Positions 1 to 8,120 of a stretch of DNA of 64,000 bases are shown one piece after another. This DNA is from an uncultured Eubacteriales bacterium (GTDB lineage: Bacteria > Bacillota > Clostridia > Oscillospirales > Oscillospiraceae). The stretch covers positions 62,001 through 126,000 of the forward strand of contig CASFFN010000008.1 of assembly GCA_949293985.1 (NCBI GenBank). The letters are read 5' to 3'. Position numbers and translations under genes: made by a program. The notes beneath the pieces were generated by a model. That model made no database searches. It was not told where the DNA came from and saw only the letters and a program-made list of their open reading frames with translations. Position 1 is the first letter of the stretch. Each line of letters starts with the position of its first letter.

Positions 1-260
1 TCATCGTGTCCGCTGCCGGTGTGCTGGGCTCTCTGACCAAGGACTTTGTCCGTCCCGGCCAGGTGGTCATCGATGTGTCCATCAACTGGGACCCGGAGAA
101 GCCCAACGCCAAGGGCGGCAAGGGCGGCATCGCCGGCGACGCCAAGTTTGACGAGGTGGAGCCCATTGTGGAGGCCATCACCCCCGTTCCCGGCGGTGTA
201 GGCTCCGTCACCACCAGCGTGCTGATGAAGCATGTGGTGGAGGCTGCGGAAAAGGTATAA
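1..260 (+). CDS. folD: FolD bifunctional methylenetetrahydrofolate dehydrogenase/cyclohydrolase, C-terminal part
   Basis: The gene is cut by the left edge; 85 C-terminal residues are read in frame from base 3 to TAA at 258-260. The visible part carries the end of the FolD NAD(P)-binding domain: the IVSAAG strand, a VIDVSIN segment, a GDAKF stretch and the highly typical PVPGGVGSVTTSVLM motif. In the family this enzyme interconverts 5,10-methylene-, methenyl- and 10-formyl-tetrahydrofolate in the cytoplasm. A strong hairpin terminator follows at once, so this is the end of its transcript. The formate/nitrite channel downstream is a sensible C1-metabolism neighbour, but it is a separate unit. 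The identification is firm; the N-terminal half and start cannot be seen. Confidence 0.95.
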   Translation, partial: IVSAAGVLGSLTKDFVRPGQVVIDVSINWDPEKPNAKGGKGGIAGDAKFDEVEPIVEAITPVPGGVGSVTTSVLMKHVVEAAEKV

Positions 261-267
261 AAATGGC

Positions 268-305
268 GCTGCAAAAACAGCCCGCTGTTTTTGCAGCCCT
301 TTATC
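268..305 (+). terminator. Rho-independent terminator of folD
   Basis: A perfect 13-bp stem (268-280 with 285-297) closes a CCCG loop and is followed by a T-rich stretch. It starts eight bases after the folD stop codon. Confidence 0.85.
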
Positions 306-311
306 TTGTGG

Positions 312-376
312 GGGAAACTCCGCCCCACTCCGCTGCGGTCGGCTGCCGACTCTTGCGGACTGTGCCGGAGCTTCCC
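312..376. repeat. Small imperfect inverted repeat ahead of the formate/nitrite channel gene
   Basis: GGGAAACTCCG near 312 pairs with CGGAGCTTCCC at 366-376 with one mismatch, enclosing GC-rich sequence that can form further short hairpins. It lies about 43 bases before the start of the next gene. It could be a leader structure or a small interspersed repeat; nothing identifies it further. Confidence 0.4.
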
Positions 377-418
377 TGTAATGGATATTGAGAAGATTAT
401 AGAAAGGACTGTCAGATT

Positions 419-1246
419 ATGAATCTGTTTACCGCTGCGGAAACCGCCAACAACTATGTGTCTGCCGGTGTGAGCAAGACCAAGTATTCCATCCCCAAAA
501 TGCTGGTTCTGGGCATTCTGGCCGGTCTGCTCATCGGCTTTCCCTCCTGCGTTACGGAGATGGCTACCTTTTCCGTAACCAACACCTCCATGGTGCGGAT
601 GATCTCCGGCCTGCTCTTCGCCTTCGGCCTGGGCACCGTGATTCTCACCGGCGCAGAGCTGTTCACCGGCAACACCCTCATCACCATGAGCCTGCTGGAC
701 AAAAAGGTCACTCTGCCTGCCATGCTGAAAAACTGGCTGTTCGTTTACATTGGCAACTTCCTGGGCTCCATGCTCCTGAGCGCCATCTGCGCATATTTTG
801 GCTGGCTCAGCGCAGGAAGCAACGCGCTGGCTGTCAGCGCCATGAAAATGGCTGTGGGTAAGATGACCATGCCCTTCCAGAACGCCTTCTTCATGGGCGT
901 GCTGTGCAACATTCTTGTGACCATCGGCGTACTTATGAGCCTCTCCGGTAAGGACGGCACCAGCCGCTTCCTGGGCGCCTGGGTGCCTGTCATGTTCTTT
1001 GTCACCTGCGGCTTCAACCACTCCATCGCGGATATGACCTACTGTATGCTGGGTCTGTTCGCCAAGAATGTAACCGCCTACGCCTCCGCCGCTGCCGAGG
1101 CTGGCATCGCCCTGGAGAGCCTGACCTGGGGCAACTACTTTGTGGGCAACCTGATTCCCGTCACCTTAGGCAACATCCTGGGCGGCGTGGCCGTGGGCGT
1201 GACCATGTGGTTCGCCTATGTCAGAAAGGCCGCCGGTAAGAAGTAA
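419..1246 (+). CDS. Formate/nitrite transporter (FNT) family channel
   Basis: A 275-residue integral membrane protein with six hydrophobic segments. It has FNT hallmarks: the LAGLLIGF segment, GAELFTGNT in the second re-entrant region, and GFNHSIADM, which corresponds to the central pore-histidine motif. FNT proteins are pentameric channels for formate, nitrite or related monovalent anions. Formate is the likeliest substrate here because folD lies just upstream and the organism looks fermentative; that is inference. The ATG at 419 follows an AAAGGA ribosome site. The gene ends in a strong terminator and appears monocistronic. Substrate type cannot be decided from sequence alone. Confidence 0.9.
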   Translation: MNLFTAAETANNYVSAGVSKTKYSIPKMLVLGILAGLLIGFPSCVTEMATFSVTNTSMVRMISGLLFAFGLGTVILTGAELFTGNTLITMSLLDKKVTLPAMLKNWLFVYIGNFLGSMLLSAICAYFGWLSAGSNALAVSAMKMAVGKMTMPFQNAFFMGVLCNILVTIGVLMSLSGKDGTSRFLGAWVPVMFFVTCGFNHSIADMTYCMLGLFAKNVTAYASAAAEAGIALESLTWGNYFVGNLIPVTLGNILGGVAVGVTMWFAYVRKAAGKK

Positions 1247-1269
1247 GAAAATCCTATTTTTCACCCCCA

Positions 1270-1301
1270 AACCCCACCCCGAACCGGGTGGGGTTTTTCT
1301 T
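1270..1301 (+). terminator. Terminator of the FNT gene
   Basis: A 10-bp GC-rich stem (1270-1279 with 1286-1295) is followed directly by a T run, 24 bases after the stop codon. Confidence 0.88.
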
Positions 1302-1407
1302 ACGCCAAAGGCCTCTGAATGTCCATGACTTGCGGAAAAATGTTTTTCTTGCATTTTCGCCCGGATTTGTTATAATGTCATTTAATGTATGATGGAGGTG
1401 GTCTGGA

Positions 1408-1872
1408 TTGCATAATACCACGCTGTGCTATGTGCTCCATGGTGACCGGGTGCTGATGCTCCACCGCACCAAAAAGGAGAAGGACATCAACAAAGATAAG
1501 TGGATTGGAATCGGCGGAAAATTCCTGCCCCGGGAGTCTCCTGATGAGTGCCTTCTGCGGGAGGCTTACGAGGAAACCGGCCTGACCCTGACCCGCTGGC
1601 AGTGCCGGGGGGTGGTGACTTTTTTGTCGGACGCGGAGGACGAGTATATGTACCTGTTCACCGCCGACGGCTTTGAGGGGGACCTGAAAGAATGCGACGA
1701 AGGGGATTTGCAGTGGGTGAGCCGGGAATTCTTAAGCAGCCTTCCCAAGTGGGAGGGAGACGAGATTTTTCTGAGGCTTTTATGGGAAAACGCCCCCTTC
1801 TTCCTGCTGAAACTTCGCTATGTGGGGGACAAACTCCAGGAAGCGGTGCTGGATGGCAAGCGGATTGTGTAA
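1408..1872 (+). CDS. Nudix hydrolase, MutT/8-oxo-dGTPase-like
   Basis: A 154-residue single-domain Nudix protein. The Nudix box is complete at residues 37-59: G37, E43, R51-E52 and E55-E56-x-G58 sit at the canonical spacing and form the metal-binding catalytic helix. Family members hydrolyse nucleoside diphosphate-X compounds; the closest feel is the 8-oxo-dGTP diphosphatase group, which cleans the nucleotide pool, but Nudix substrate prediction is unreliable. The start is TTG at 1408, chosen because GGAGGTG lies seven bases upstream and no in-frame ATG fits. The gene is followed after 19 bases by a nucleotidyltransferase gene, probably on the same transcript. Confidence 0.85.
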   Translation: MHNTTLCYVLHGDRVLMLHRTKKEKDINKDKWIGIGGKFLPRESPDECLLREAYEETGLTLTRWQCRGVVTFLSDAEDEYMYLFTADGFEGDLKECDEGDLQWVSREFLSSLPKWEGDEIFLRLLWENAPFFLLKLRYVGDKLQEAVLDGKRIV

Positions 1873-1891
1873 CCTGGAGCAAAGACGGTAT

Positions 1892-2518
1892 ATGGATGAG
1901 ATTTTAGCATATCTTCAAACGAAATATGACCCCGCCGCAATCCTGGTCTATGGCTCCTTCGCAGACGGCACCCAAAATGAAAACAGCGACTTTGACGCCC
2001 TGGTTCTATCCCCCACCCACCGGGAATTTCACGATACTTCTTTTGTAGGCGGAACCCAGCTGGATGTGTTTGTGTATCCTCTCTCCCTTTTCCAGGGAGC
2101 ATACCAACCGGAAACCTTTCTTCAGATTCATGGTGGTATTGTGGCGATGGACACGGAAGGGGTGGGACACGCCCTTTTAAAGCAGGTGGAAGATTATGTG
2201 AAAGCCCTTCCCGGAAAGACACCGGAAGAACAGGAAGGGGAGCTTCGGTGGTGCAGGAAAATGCTCCTGCGGGCAAAGCGGCCGGATGCAGAAGGGGCTT
2301 ACCGCTGGCATTGGCTGCTGACGGACAGCCTGGAAATTTTCTGCGATATTGCAGGCTGCCCCTATCTTGGGCCAAAGAAAAGTCTGCGTCTTCTGGAAAA
2401 ACAATTTCCAGAGGCTTACAGTTGCTACACCCGGGCACTGATGGATTTTCGTTACGACACATTGAAAGCATGGATTGACAGCATGGAAAAGACCAGAACC
2501 CAGTCGGATTCCCTGTGA
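1892..2518 (+). CDS. Nucleotidyltransferase-fold protein
   Basis: A 208-residue protein with the polymerase-beta-type nucleotidyltransferase signature near its N-terminus: G21-S22 followed by D33-x-D35, and a likely third carboxylate at D58 in the LDVF strand. Such proteins transfer an NMP to a small molecule, RNA or protein; minimal members are also antitoxins or resistance enzymes. The C-terminal 100 residues are helical and unassigned. The ATG at 1892 was chosen because a longer reading frame would run deep into the preceding Nudix gene. Co-transcription with that gene is likely. The substrate is unknown. Confidence 0.7.
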   Translation: MDEILAYLQTKYDPAAILVYGSFADGTQNENSDFDALVLSPTHREFHDTSFVGGTQLDVFVYPLSLFQGAYQPETFLQIHGGIVAMDTEGVGHALLKQVEDYVKALPGKTPEEQEGELRWCRKMLLRAKRPDAEGAYRWHWLLTDSLEIFCDIAGCPYLGPKKSLRLLEKQFPEAYSCYTRALMDFRYDTLKAWIDSMEKTRTQSDSL

Positions 2519-2568
2519 CTTCCAGGCTTTCCTATATTGTATTGTAAAAAGAGGAGGATTTACTGGAG

Positions 2569-4353
2569 ATGATATTCGGCAAGCACATTAACCGCTACTA
2601 TCTGCGGTACCTGCCCTGGCTTCTCATGGGCATTGGGGCGCTGCTGGCGGTGGACTATTTTCAGCTGATTATCCCCAGCCTGTACCAGATGGTCATTAAC
2701 GGCATGAACACGGGGCAGGTGGTGGTCAACGGGGCTGCGGTGCCCTTTGACATGGATTTTCTTATGAATCAGATTTGTATGCCCATGGTGTGGGTGGTGC
2801 TGATTATGGTAGCCGGCCGGTTTGCCTGGCGTATCTGCTTTTTCGGCGCCGGTGTCCGGGCGGAGGAGGATCTGCGGAACCGGATGTTCAGCCACTGCCG
2901 GAACCTGAGCCGCAGCTTCTACAACCAGAACAATGTGGGAAACCTCATGAGCCTGTTCACCAACGACCTGGAAACCTTCCAGGAGAGCTACGGCTGGGGC
3001 ATTATGATGTTCTGCGATGCCTTGTTCCTGTTCATCATGGCAGTCTATAAGATGTGGCAGATGAATGCCCTGCTTACCGGGCTGTCCCTGATTCCCATGG
3101 CGCTGCTTCTGTTCTGCTCTGTGGTGGTGGGACGGGCCATGGAGCGGAAGTGGGACTACCGGCAGAAAACCTTTTCTGACCTTTCCGACTTCTCCCAGGA
3201 GAGCTTCTCCGGCATTTCCGTGGTGAAGGCCTTCGTAAAGGAGGCGGTGGAGCTGATGAACTTCAAAAAGCTCAGCCAGGAAAACGAGCGGGCCAATGTG
3301 GACTTCACCCGGGCTTCCGTGCTGCTGCGGATTCTCGTTACCCTGTTTGTGGAGAGCGTTGTGTGCGTGATTCTGGGCTACGGCGGCTACCTGGTATATC
3401 AAGGGGTATTCAACGCCGGACAGCTGGTGGAGTTTATCGGCTATTTCAACGCCATCGTCTGGCCCATTATGGCAGTTTCGGAGCTTATCGATCTGACCAG
3501 CCGGGGCAAGGCATCCCTGAAGCGTATCAGCGAGCTGCTGGATGTCCAGCCGGATATGGTGGACCGCCCCGATGTGGTTCCCATGAAGAACATCCGGGGG
3601 GACATTGAATTCCGGAATCTCACCTTCCGGTACCCGGATGGAGAGTATGACTCCCTGGAAAATGTGTCCTTTACCATCAAGGCCGGGGAGAACATCGGTC
3701 TGGTGGGCAAAACCGGCTCCGGCAAGACCACCATTGCGGACCTTTTGGTGCGTACTTACAATGTGCCCGACGGCACGGTGTTTATCGACGGACGGGATGT
3801 GAACACCATCCCCATCCGTGATGTGCGGGCAGGGTGTGCCTATGTGCCCCAGGAGAATTTCCTGTTCTCCGACACCATCACCAACAACATCGGCTTCGGT
3901 GTGGATGAAAAGTCCATGTCTGCCATTACCAAAGCCGCCGCCCTGGCTTCCGTGGACTCCAACATCCGGGATTTCTCCCTGGGCTACAACACGGTGCTGG
4001 GAGAGCGGGGCGTCACCGTCTCCGGCGGTCAGAAGCAGCGGATTTCCATTGCCCGGGCCCTGATGATGGATGCTCCCATCCTGATTCTGGACGATTCCGT
4101 GTCGGCGGTGGATACCAAGACGGAAAAAACCATTCTGGACAACCTCCGCTCCACCCGGCAGGGCAAAACCACCTTGCTCATTGCCCACCGGATTTCCACC
4201 ATCGAGCGGATGGACCGGATTCTTTTCATCGACCAGGGCCGGGTGGTGGCCTTTGGCAAGCACGAGGATTTGTATGAAACCTGCCCGGACTACCGGAAGA
4301 TGGTAGACCTGCAGCGGCTGGAAGAGGAAGGAGGAGAACACAACAATGGCTGA
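2569..4353 (+). CDS. ABC exporter half-transporter with degenerate catalytic site (heterodimer subunit 1)
   Basis: A 594-residue fusion of a six-helix type IV exporter membrane domain (about 1-320) and a nucleotide-binding domain. Walker A (GKTGSGKTT) is near residue 380, the signature VSGGQ near 484, and Walker B near 505. Walker B reads LILDD, so the catalytic glutamate is replaced by Asp. That substitution marks the degenerate-site subunit of heterodimeric exporters such as BmrC/BmrD and TM287/288, which expel drugs or lipids. GAGGAGG lies ahead of the ATG. It overlaps the next half-transporter by 8 bp, so the two are translationally coupled. The substrate is unknown. Confidence 0.93.
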   Translation: MIFGKHINRYYLRYLPWLLMGIGALLAVDYFQLIIPSLYQMVINGMNTGQVVVNGAAVPFDMDFLMNQICMPMVWVVLIMVAGRFAWRICFFGAGVRAEEDLRNRMFSHCRNLSRSFYNQNNVGNLMSLFTNDLETFQESYGWGIMMFCDALFLFIMAVYKMWQMNALLTGLSLIPMALLLFCSVVVGRAMERKWDYRQKTFSDLSDFSQESFSGISVVKAFVKEAVELMNFKKLSQENERANVDFTRASVLLRILVTLFVESVVCVILGYGGYLVYQGVFNAGQLVEFIGYFNAIVWPIMAVSELIDLTSRGKASLKRISELLDVQPDMVDRPDVVPMKNIRGDIEFRNLTFRYPDGEYDSLENVSFTIKAGENIGLVGKTGSGKTTIADLLVRTYNVPDGTVFIDGRDVNTIPIRDVRAGCAYVPQENFLFSDTITNNIGFGVDEKSMSAITKAAALASVDSNIRDFSLGYNTVLGERGVTVSGGQKQRISIARALMMDAPILILDDSVSAVDTKTEKTILDNLRSTRQGKTTLLIAHRISTIERMDRILFIDQGRVVAFGKHEDLYETCPDYRKMVDLQRLEEEGGEHNNG

Positions 4354-6229
4354 GTATTTGCCCATTCTCATCGTGGCCGGGGTCATGTTTGTGTTTGCCG
4401 TGGCCTTCGTCACCGCCGCCATCCTCATGGGAAAGGATAAGGCCTCCAAGCAGGAGCGGTTTATGAAGGACGGGGAGCTGATTCGCCGTCTGCTTCCCTA
4501 TGCCAAGCCCTACTGGAAGTCCTTTTTGCTGGCATTTGCCATTACCATGGTATCCCTTACCTATGACCTCATGTCCCCTTACATGATCGGAAGCATTGAG
4601 GAACTGGTGAAGCAGACAGGCTTCACCATGCCGGGCCTCATCAGCCGGGTGGTGGTTTACGCCGGGATTCTGATTGTTGCCATGGTCTGTACCTATTTTC
4701 AGTCCATCATCCTGCAAAAAACCGGTCAGAAGATTCTCTCCGGCCTGCGGCTGAGCGTCTTTTCCCACATTGAGCAGCTGTCCCACAATCAGCTGAACCA
4801 GATTCCCACCGGCAAGCTGGTGACCCGTGTCACCAACGACACCAACGCCATCTCCATGATGTTTACCAATGTGCTGGTGAACATGACCAAGCAGGTACTG
4901 GTGCTGGTAGGCGTGCTGGTAGCCATGTTCCTGCTGAACCCGGGGCTTACCCTGGTGATGCTGATTTTCGTTCCCTTTGTCCTTTTGTATACGGTGCTCT
5001 TCCGCCGCTTCTCCCGCCGGGCCCACCGGCAGGTGACAGACGCCCGGACCAATATCAACACCTTCCTGTCCGAAAACCTCTCCGGCATGAAAATCACCCA
5101 GATTTTCAACCGGGAGGAGGAAAAAATGCAGGTATTCCTTCAAAAGAGCCGGCATTTTGCCAAAACCAAGCAGGAGCGGATTTTCGTGTTCGGCATTTTC
5201 CGTCCCCTGGTATATATGACCTATATCTCCACGGTGATGGCGCTTTTCTACTTCAGCGGCAGAAGCTATGTCGAAGGCTCCGCCCTTTTGGGGCAGGTGG
5301 TCACCAGCGGTCTGGTGGTGAGCTTCTATATGTACGCCTCCAAGTTCTTTAACCCCATTCAGACCATGGCGGAGCAGTTTGATATTTTGCAGTCCGCCTT
5401 TGCCTCTGCGGAAAAAATCTTCACCGTCATGGACATGGTGCCGGAGGTGGTGGATGACGAAGGTGCCCAGCCTCTGGAGGAAATCCGGGGTGAAATCGAG
5501 TTCAAGGATGTATGGTTCTCCTACATCCCGGGAGAGTGGGTGCTGAAAGGCGTCTCCTTCCATGTAAAGCCCCATGAGACCGTGGCCTTTGTAGGCTCCA
5601 CCGGCTCGGGCAAAACCACCATTTTGTCCCTTATCTGCCGCAACTACGACATTCAGAAGGGTCAGATTCTCATTGACGGCCGGGACATCCGCACCATCTC
5701 CATTGCCTCTTTGCGGCGGCACTTCGGTCAGATGCTCCAGGATGTGTTCTTGTTCTCCGGCACCATCCGCAGCAATATCCTTCTGAATTTAGAGGGGGTC
5801 TCCGACGAAGAGGTGATGGAGGTCTGCCGGTATGTAAACGCCGACAGCTTTATTAACCGGATGGATAAGGGACTGGACGAGGAAGTGCGGGAAAACGGCA
5901 ACAACTTTTCCGCCGGTCAGCGGCAGCTGCTGAGCTTTGCCCGGACCATCATCCACAAGCCCTCCGTCATGATTCTGGACGAGGCCACCGCCAACATCGA
6001 CACCGAGACGGAAGTGCTGATTCAGGACTCTTTGGAGCGGATGAAGAACATCGGCACCATGCTGATTGTGGCCCACCGCCTCTCCACCATCCAGCACGCG
6101 GACAACATCATCCTTTTGTCCCACGGACAGATTCTGGAGCAGGGAAACCACCAGGAGCTGCTGGCGAAAAAGGGCAGGTACTATCAGCTTTATACTCTCC
6201 AGTACCACAAGGACCAGCTCAGCTCCTGA
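4346..6229 (+). CDS. ABC exporter half-transporter with canonical Walker B (heterodimer subunit 2)
   Basis: A 627-residue membrane/ATPase fusion with an extra N-terminal hydrophobic helix (about 4-28). Walker A (GSTGSGKTT) is near residue 418 and Walker B MILDEA, with its catalytic glutamate, near 541. The signature is FSAGQ rather than LSGGQ. In a heterodimer this altered signature faces the upstream subunit's Asp-containing Walker B, so one composite ATP site is doubly degenerate and the other is intact. This matches the asymmetric heterodimeric multidrug exporters. It overlaps the upstream gene by 8 bp and ends in a terminator about 150 bases downstream. Confidence 0.93.
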   Translation: MAEYLPILIVAGVMFVFAVAFVTAAILMGKDKASKQERFMKDGELIRRLLPYAKPYWKSFLLAFAITMVSLTYDLMSPYMIGSIEELVKQTGFTMPGLISRVVVYAGILIVAMVCTYFQSIILQKTGQKILSGLRLSVFSHIEQLSHNQLNQIPTGKLVTRVTNDTNAISMMFTNVLVNMTKQVLVLVGVLVAMFLLNPGLTLVMLIFVPFVLLYTVLFRRFSRRAHRQVTDARTNINTFLSENLSGMKITQIFNREEEKMQVFLQKSRHFAKTKQERIFVFGIFRPLVYMTYISTVMALFYFSGRSYVEGSALLGQVVTSGLVVSFYMYASKFFNPIQTMAEQFDILQSAFASAEKIFTVMDMVPEVVDDEGAQPLEEIRGEIEFKDVWFSYIPGEWVLKGVSFHVKPHETVAFVGSTGSGKTTILSLICRNYDIQKGQILIDGRDIRTISIASLRRHFGQMLQDVFLFSGTIRSNILLNLEGVSDEEVMEVCRYVNADSFINRMDKGLDEEVRENGNNFSAGQRQLLSFARTIIHKPSVMILDEATANIDTETEVLIQDSLERMKNIGTMLIVAHRLSTIQHADNIILLSHGQILEQGNHQELLAKKGRYYQLYTLQYHKDQLSS

Positions 6230-6332
6230 GAAGATTGTCCTTTGTGGAAAAGCAAATGGTTTTTGACAGGTATACGGAGAAAATGGCGCTCTATTCTCTT
6301 TTCCCCGGCCTTTTTCCGGTATTCCACAGGAG

Positions 6333-6362
6333 TTATCCACACTGTCCACAGGTTTTTCCACA
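6333..6362 (+). other. Remote DnaA-box cluster, left part
   Basis: A perfect DnaA box TTATCCACA at 6333-6341 is followed by CTGTCCACA at 6342-6350 and TTTTCCACA at 6354-6362, all in one orientation. The cluster lies 2.4 kb upstream of dnaA, between the ABC exporter and the surface-protein gene. Together with the boxes at 6570-6590 it could be the second half of a bipartite origin. Confidence 0.65.
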
Positions 6363-6379
6363 GGCTTATCCCAACCTAT

Positions 6380-6416
6380 CCCCTGAAAATCCCCGGTTTT
6401 CAGGGGATTTTTCTTT
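6380..6416 (+). terminator. Terminator after the ABC exporter genes
   Basis: A perfect 10-bp stem (6380-6389 with 6397-6406) is followed by ATTTTTCTTT. It sits just downstream of the DnaA boxes. Confidence 0.8.
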
Positions 6417-6553
6417 GGAATCTCTGAACAAATCGTCTGCGGCTGGACAGCGGATCTTTTTCGCCAGCCATGCAGAATGAAAAACAGGAAATACATACAG
6501 TATTCCACTGTTTTCTCTCGCTGCCAGCTCTTGCCGATTTATTCAGAGCTTCC
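6417..6553 (+). mobile_element. MITE-like element, copy 1
   Basis: A 137-bp non-coding element with imperfect terminal inverted repeats: GGAATCTCTGAA at the left end and TTCAGAGCTTCC at the right (11 of 12 match). It is flanked by CTTT on both sides, consistent with a 4-bp target duplication. The interior can fold into two hairpins. Near-identical copies lie at 56890-57026 and, more diverged and longer, at 31132-31290. There is no coding capacity, so movement would need a transposase in trans. The terminal sequence loosely resembles IS5-group ends, which is a weak inference. Confidence 0.75.
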
Positions 6554-6569
6554 CTTTTTTCTCCACAGT

Positions 6570-6590
6570 TTCCACATACCCTGTGGATAA
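6570..6590. other. Remote DnaA boxes, right part
   Basis: A perfect inverted DnaA box TGTGGATAA lies at 6582-6590, with the weaker TTTCCACAT at 6570-6578. These continue the cluster at 6333-6362 on the other side of the MITE-like element, as if the element had inserted into a box array. Confidence 0.55.
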
Positions 6591-6626
6591 GCGGCGTTTT
6601 GTTACTTTCAACCTGTTCCCACTTTC

Positions 6627-6657
6627 TGAAAAACCGCCCGGCGTGTGCCGGGCGGTT
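6627..6657 (-). terminator. Terminator of the SLH/cadherin-like surface protein gene
   Basis: An 11-bp GC-rich stem (6632-6642 with 6647-6657) with loop GTGT. Read on the minus strand it ends in a T run, placing it directly behind the minus-strand gene that stops at 6676. Confidence 0.85.
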
Positions 6658-6675
6658 GGCGCAAGATTTTTAATT

Positions 6676-7884
6676 CTAATGACGCAGCACCGCGGCGCCG
6701 GGGGCGACGATGGACAGGTAGTTTACCTGATACAGCACCTGAGCCGCCTGGCCCCGGGTGAGCGCCTGTCCGGGGGTCAGGGGAATGTCATACTGGGCCA
6801 TGGTGTAAACATCCGCTGCCGCCCACTCCTCCAGCTCCAGAGGGTTCTGCATGGCAGTCTCCAAGGCCTGCTGAGGCACCGCCAAATCCAGGGCGTTTTG
6901 CAGCATCACCGCCACTTCCTCCCCGGTTATGGGCTGGGACAGCGTTTCCGCCCCCAACTCCGGCAGGTCGGCGGTCAGCCCCGCGCGCAGCGCCGCGCTC
7001 AGGTAGGGCCGGAGCCACTGGGGTACCTCCTCAGAAATGTTTGCGTATTCCCCGCCGTCCATGGGGATATTCAAAAGCTTTACCAGCATGGCCAAAAACT
7101 CTCCCCGGCTGACGGTCTTATCCGGGAAGAAGCAGTCCTCACCGCCCAGGATCTCTCCGGTAAAAATTCCCTGATTTTTCAGCCACTCCGCGGAAAAACG
7201 GCAATCCTGCCCCGCCGTATCGGAATACTGACCGGCCTTGGGCTTGAGGATCTGAATGCTGACGGTGGCCTCCCGGGACACATTCCCCGCCGGGTCGGTG
7301 GCCGTATAGGTGAAGGAGTCCACCCCTACCTTATTGTTCTTGGGCGTGTAGGTGAAGCTGCCGTCCTCCTTCAGCTCCAGGGTGCCCCGCTTGGGCTGGC
7401 GGAGGATGGAGTAGGTCAGTGCCTTCCCCTCCGGGTCAGAGGCCTTCAGCTTTCCCTGATTGGGAAGATTCTTATAGGTCTCTATAACGGAGTCCTCCGC
7501 TACCGGCGCCAGGTCCTCCTTTCCCCATACGCTGATGTGCATGGTAGCGGCGGCCTCCACCCGGTTTTCGTAAATGGGCAGGAAGGTGACCTCCGCCTGT
7601 ACATCCGTTTCCGTCGGCAGGGGCACAAAGGTCATCTGGTTAATCTGGTCAACGGAGAGGATATCCCCGGGCTGCAGTACCCGGCTTCCCAGCATCATGG
7701 TGCCGGTCTGTGGCTTGGGCAGACCGGTGATGCAAATACCCATCAGGGTCTCTTCCTCCTCCTGGGAGGAAAAATCCCCGCTGGAGAAGGTGTAGACAGC
7801 ATCGCTGTCCACCTCCGCAGCCAGAACCGGAGACACCAGCAGCACCAGCGCCAACGCCAGGCAAAGATAACGAACACGGAACAT
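6676..7884 (-). CDS. Exported surface protein with cadherin-like repeat and SLH segments
   Basis: A 402-residue secreted protein. Residues 1-22 form a signal peptide ending VLA-AEV. About residues 125-215 resemble a single cadherin/VCBS-type tandem-repeat domain (SDPEGKALTYSI, GSFTYTPK, FTYTATDPAGN). From about 235 to the end there are SLH-like segments (FPDKTVSRGEFLAML and LTRGQAAQVLYQV), which in the family anchor proteins to secondary cell-wall polymers. Only about two SLH repeats are visible, fewer than the usual three. The ATG at 7884 was chosen because AGGAGGT sits six bases upstream and the signal peptide begins there. The role is probably structural or adhesive; the partner is unknown. 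Confidence 0.75.
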   Translation of the reverse strand: MFRVRYLCLALALVLLVSPVLAAEVDSDAVYTFSSGDFSSQEEEETLMGICITGLPKPQTGTMMLGSRVLQPGDILSVDQINQMTFVPLPTETDVQAEVTFLPIYENRVEAAATMHISVWGKEDLAPVAEDSVIETYKNLPNQGKLKASDPEGKALTYSILRQPKRGTLELKEDGSFTYTPKNNKVGVDSFTYTATDPAGNVSREATVSIQILKPKAGQYSDTAGQDCRFSAEWLKNQGIFTGEILGGEDCFFPDKTVSRGEFLAMLVKLLNIPMDGGEYANISEEVPQWLRPYLSAALRAGLTADLPELGAETLSQPITGEEVAVMLQNALDLAVPQQALETAMQNPLELEEWAAADVYTMAQYDIPLTPGQALTRGQAAQVLYQVNYLSIVAPGAAVLRH

Positions 7885-7945
7885 AATACAACCTCCTATA
7901 TTTGGTGTTCTTGGATATTGTTTACCCAAAATCCAGAAATATACC

Positions 7946-8098
7946 AGGCGGCGAGTCGCCGCAGCCGATTTCGCACGGGAATCTTCTGCGAATCGTTACT
8001 GCCCCTCCAGTGCCCGGTATCGGTGGCTTGTCCGACAAATCTATTACATATTTCCTATTCCCTGAATCTGTTCGGTATCGGTGGCGAGTCGCCGCGGA
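7946..8098. repeat. Repeat fragments (R5 and R6 modules) upstream of the surface protein gene
   Basis: Two GCGGCGA/TCGCCGC-type hairpins (near 7948-7962 and 8083-8093) flank a copy of the R6 module, which recurs inverted at 27294-27350 and 13889-13930. The first part also matches the sequence that ends remB at 19080-19114. No gene is visible. Confidence 0.65.
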
Positions 8099-8120
8099 CA
8101 ATTTCTGCGGCCACTGGCCG

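Noticed and set aside
2560..5722. Long minus-strand open frames opposite the ABC exporter genes
   Set aside because: They are antisense shadows of GC-biased codons; the plus strand encodes intact, motif-complete ABC proteins.
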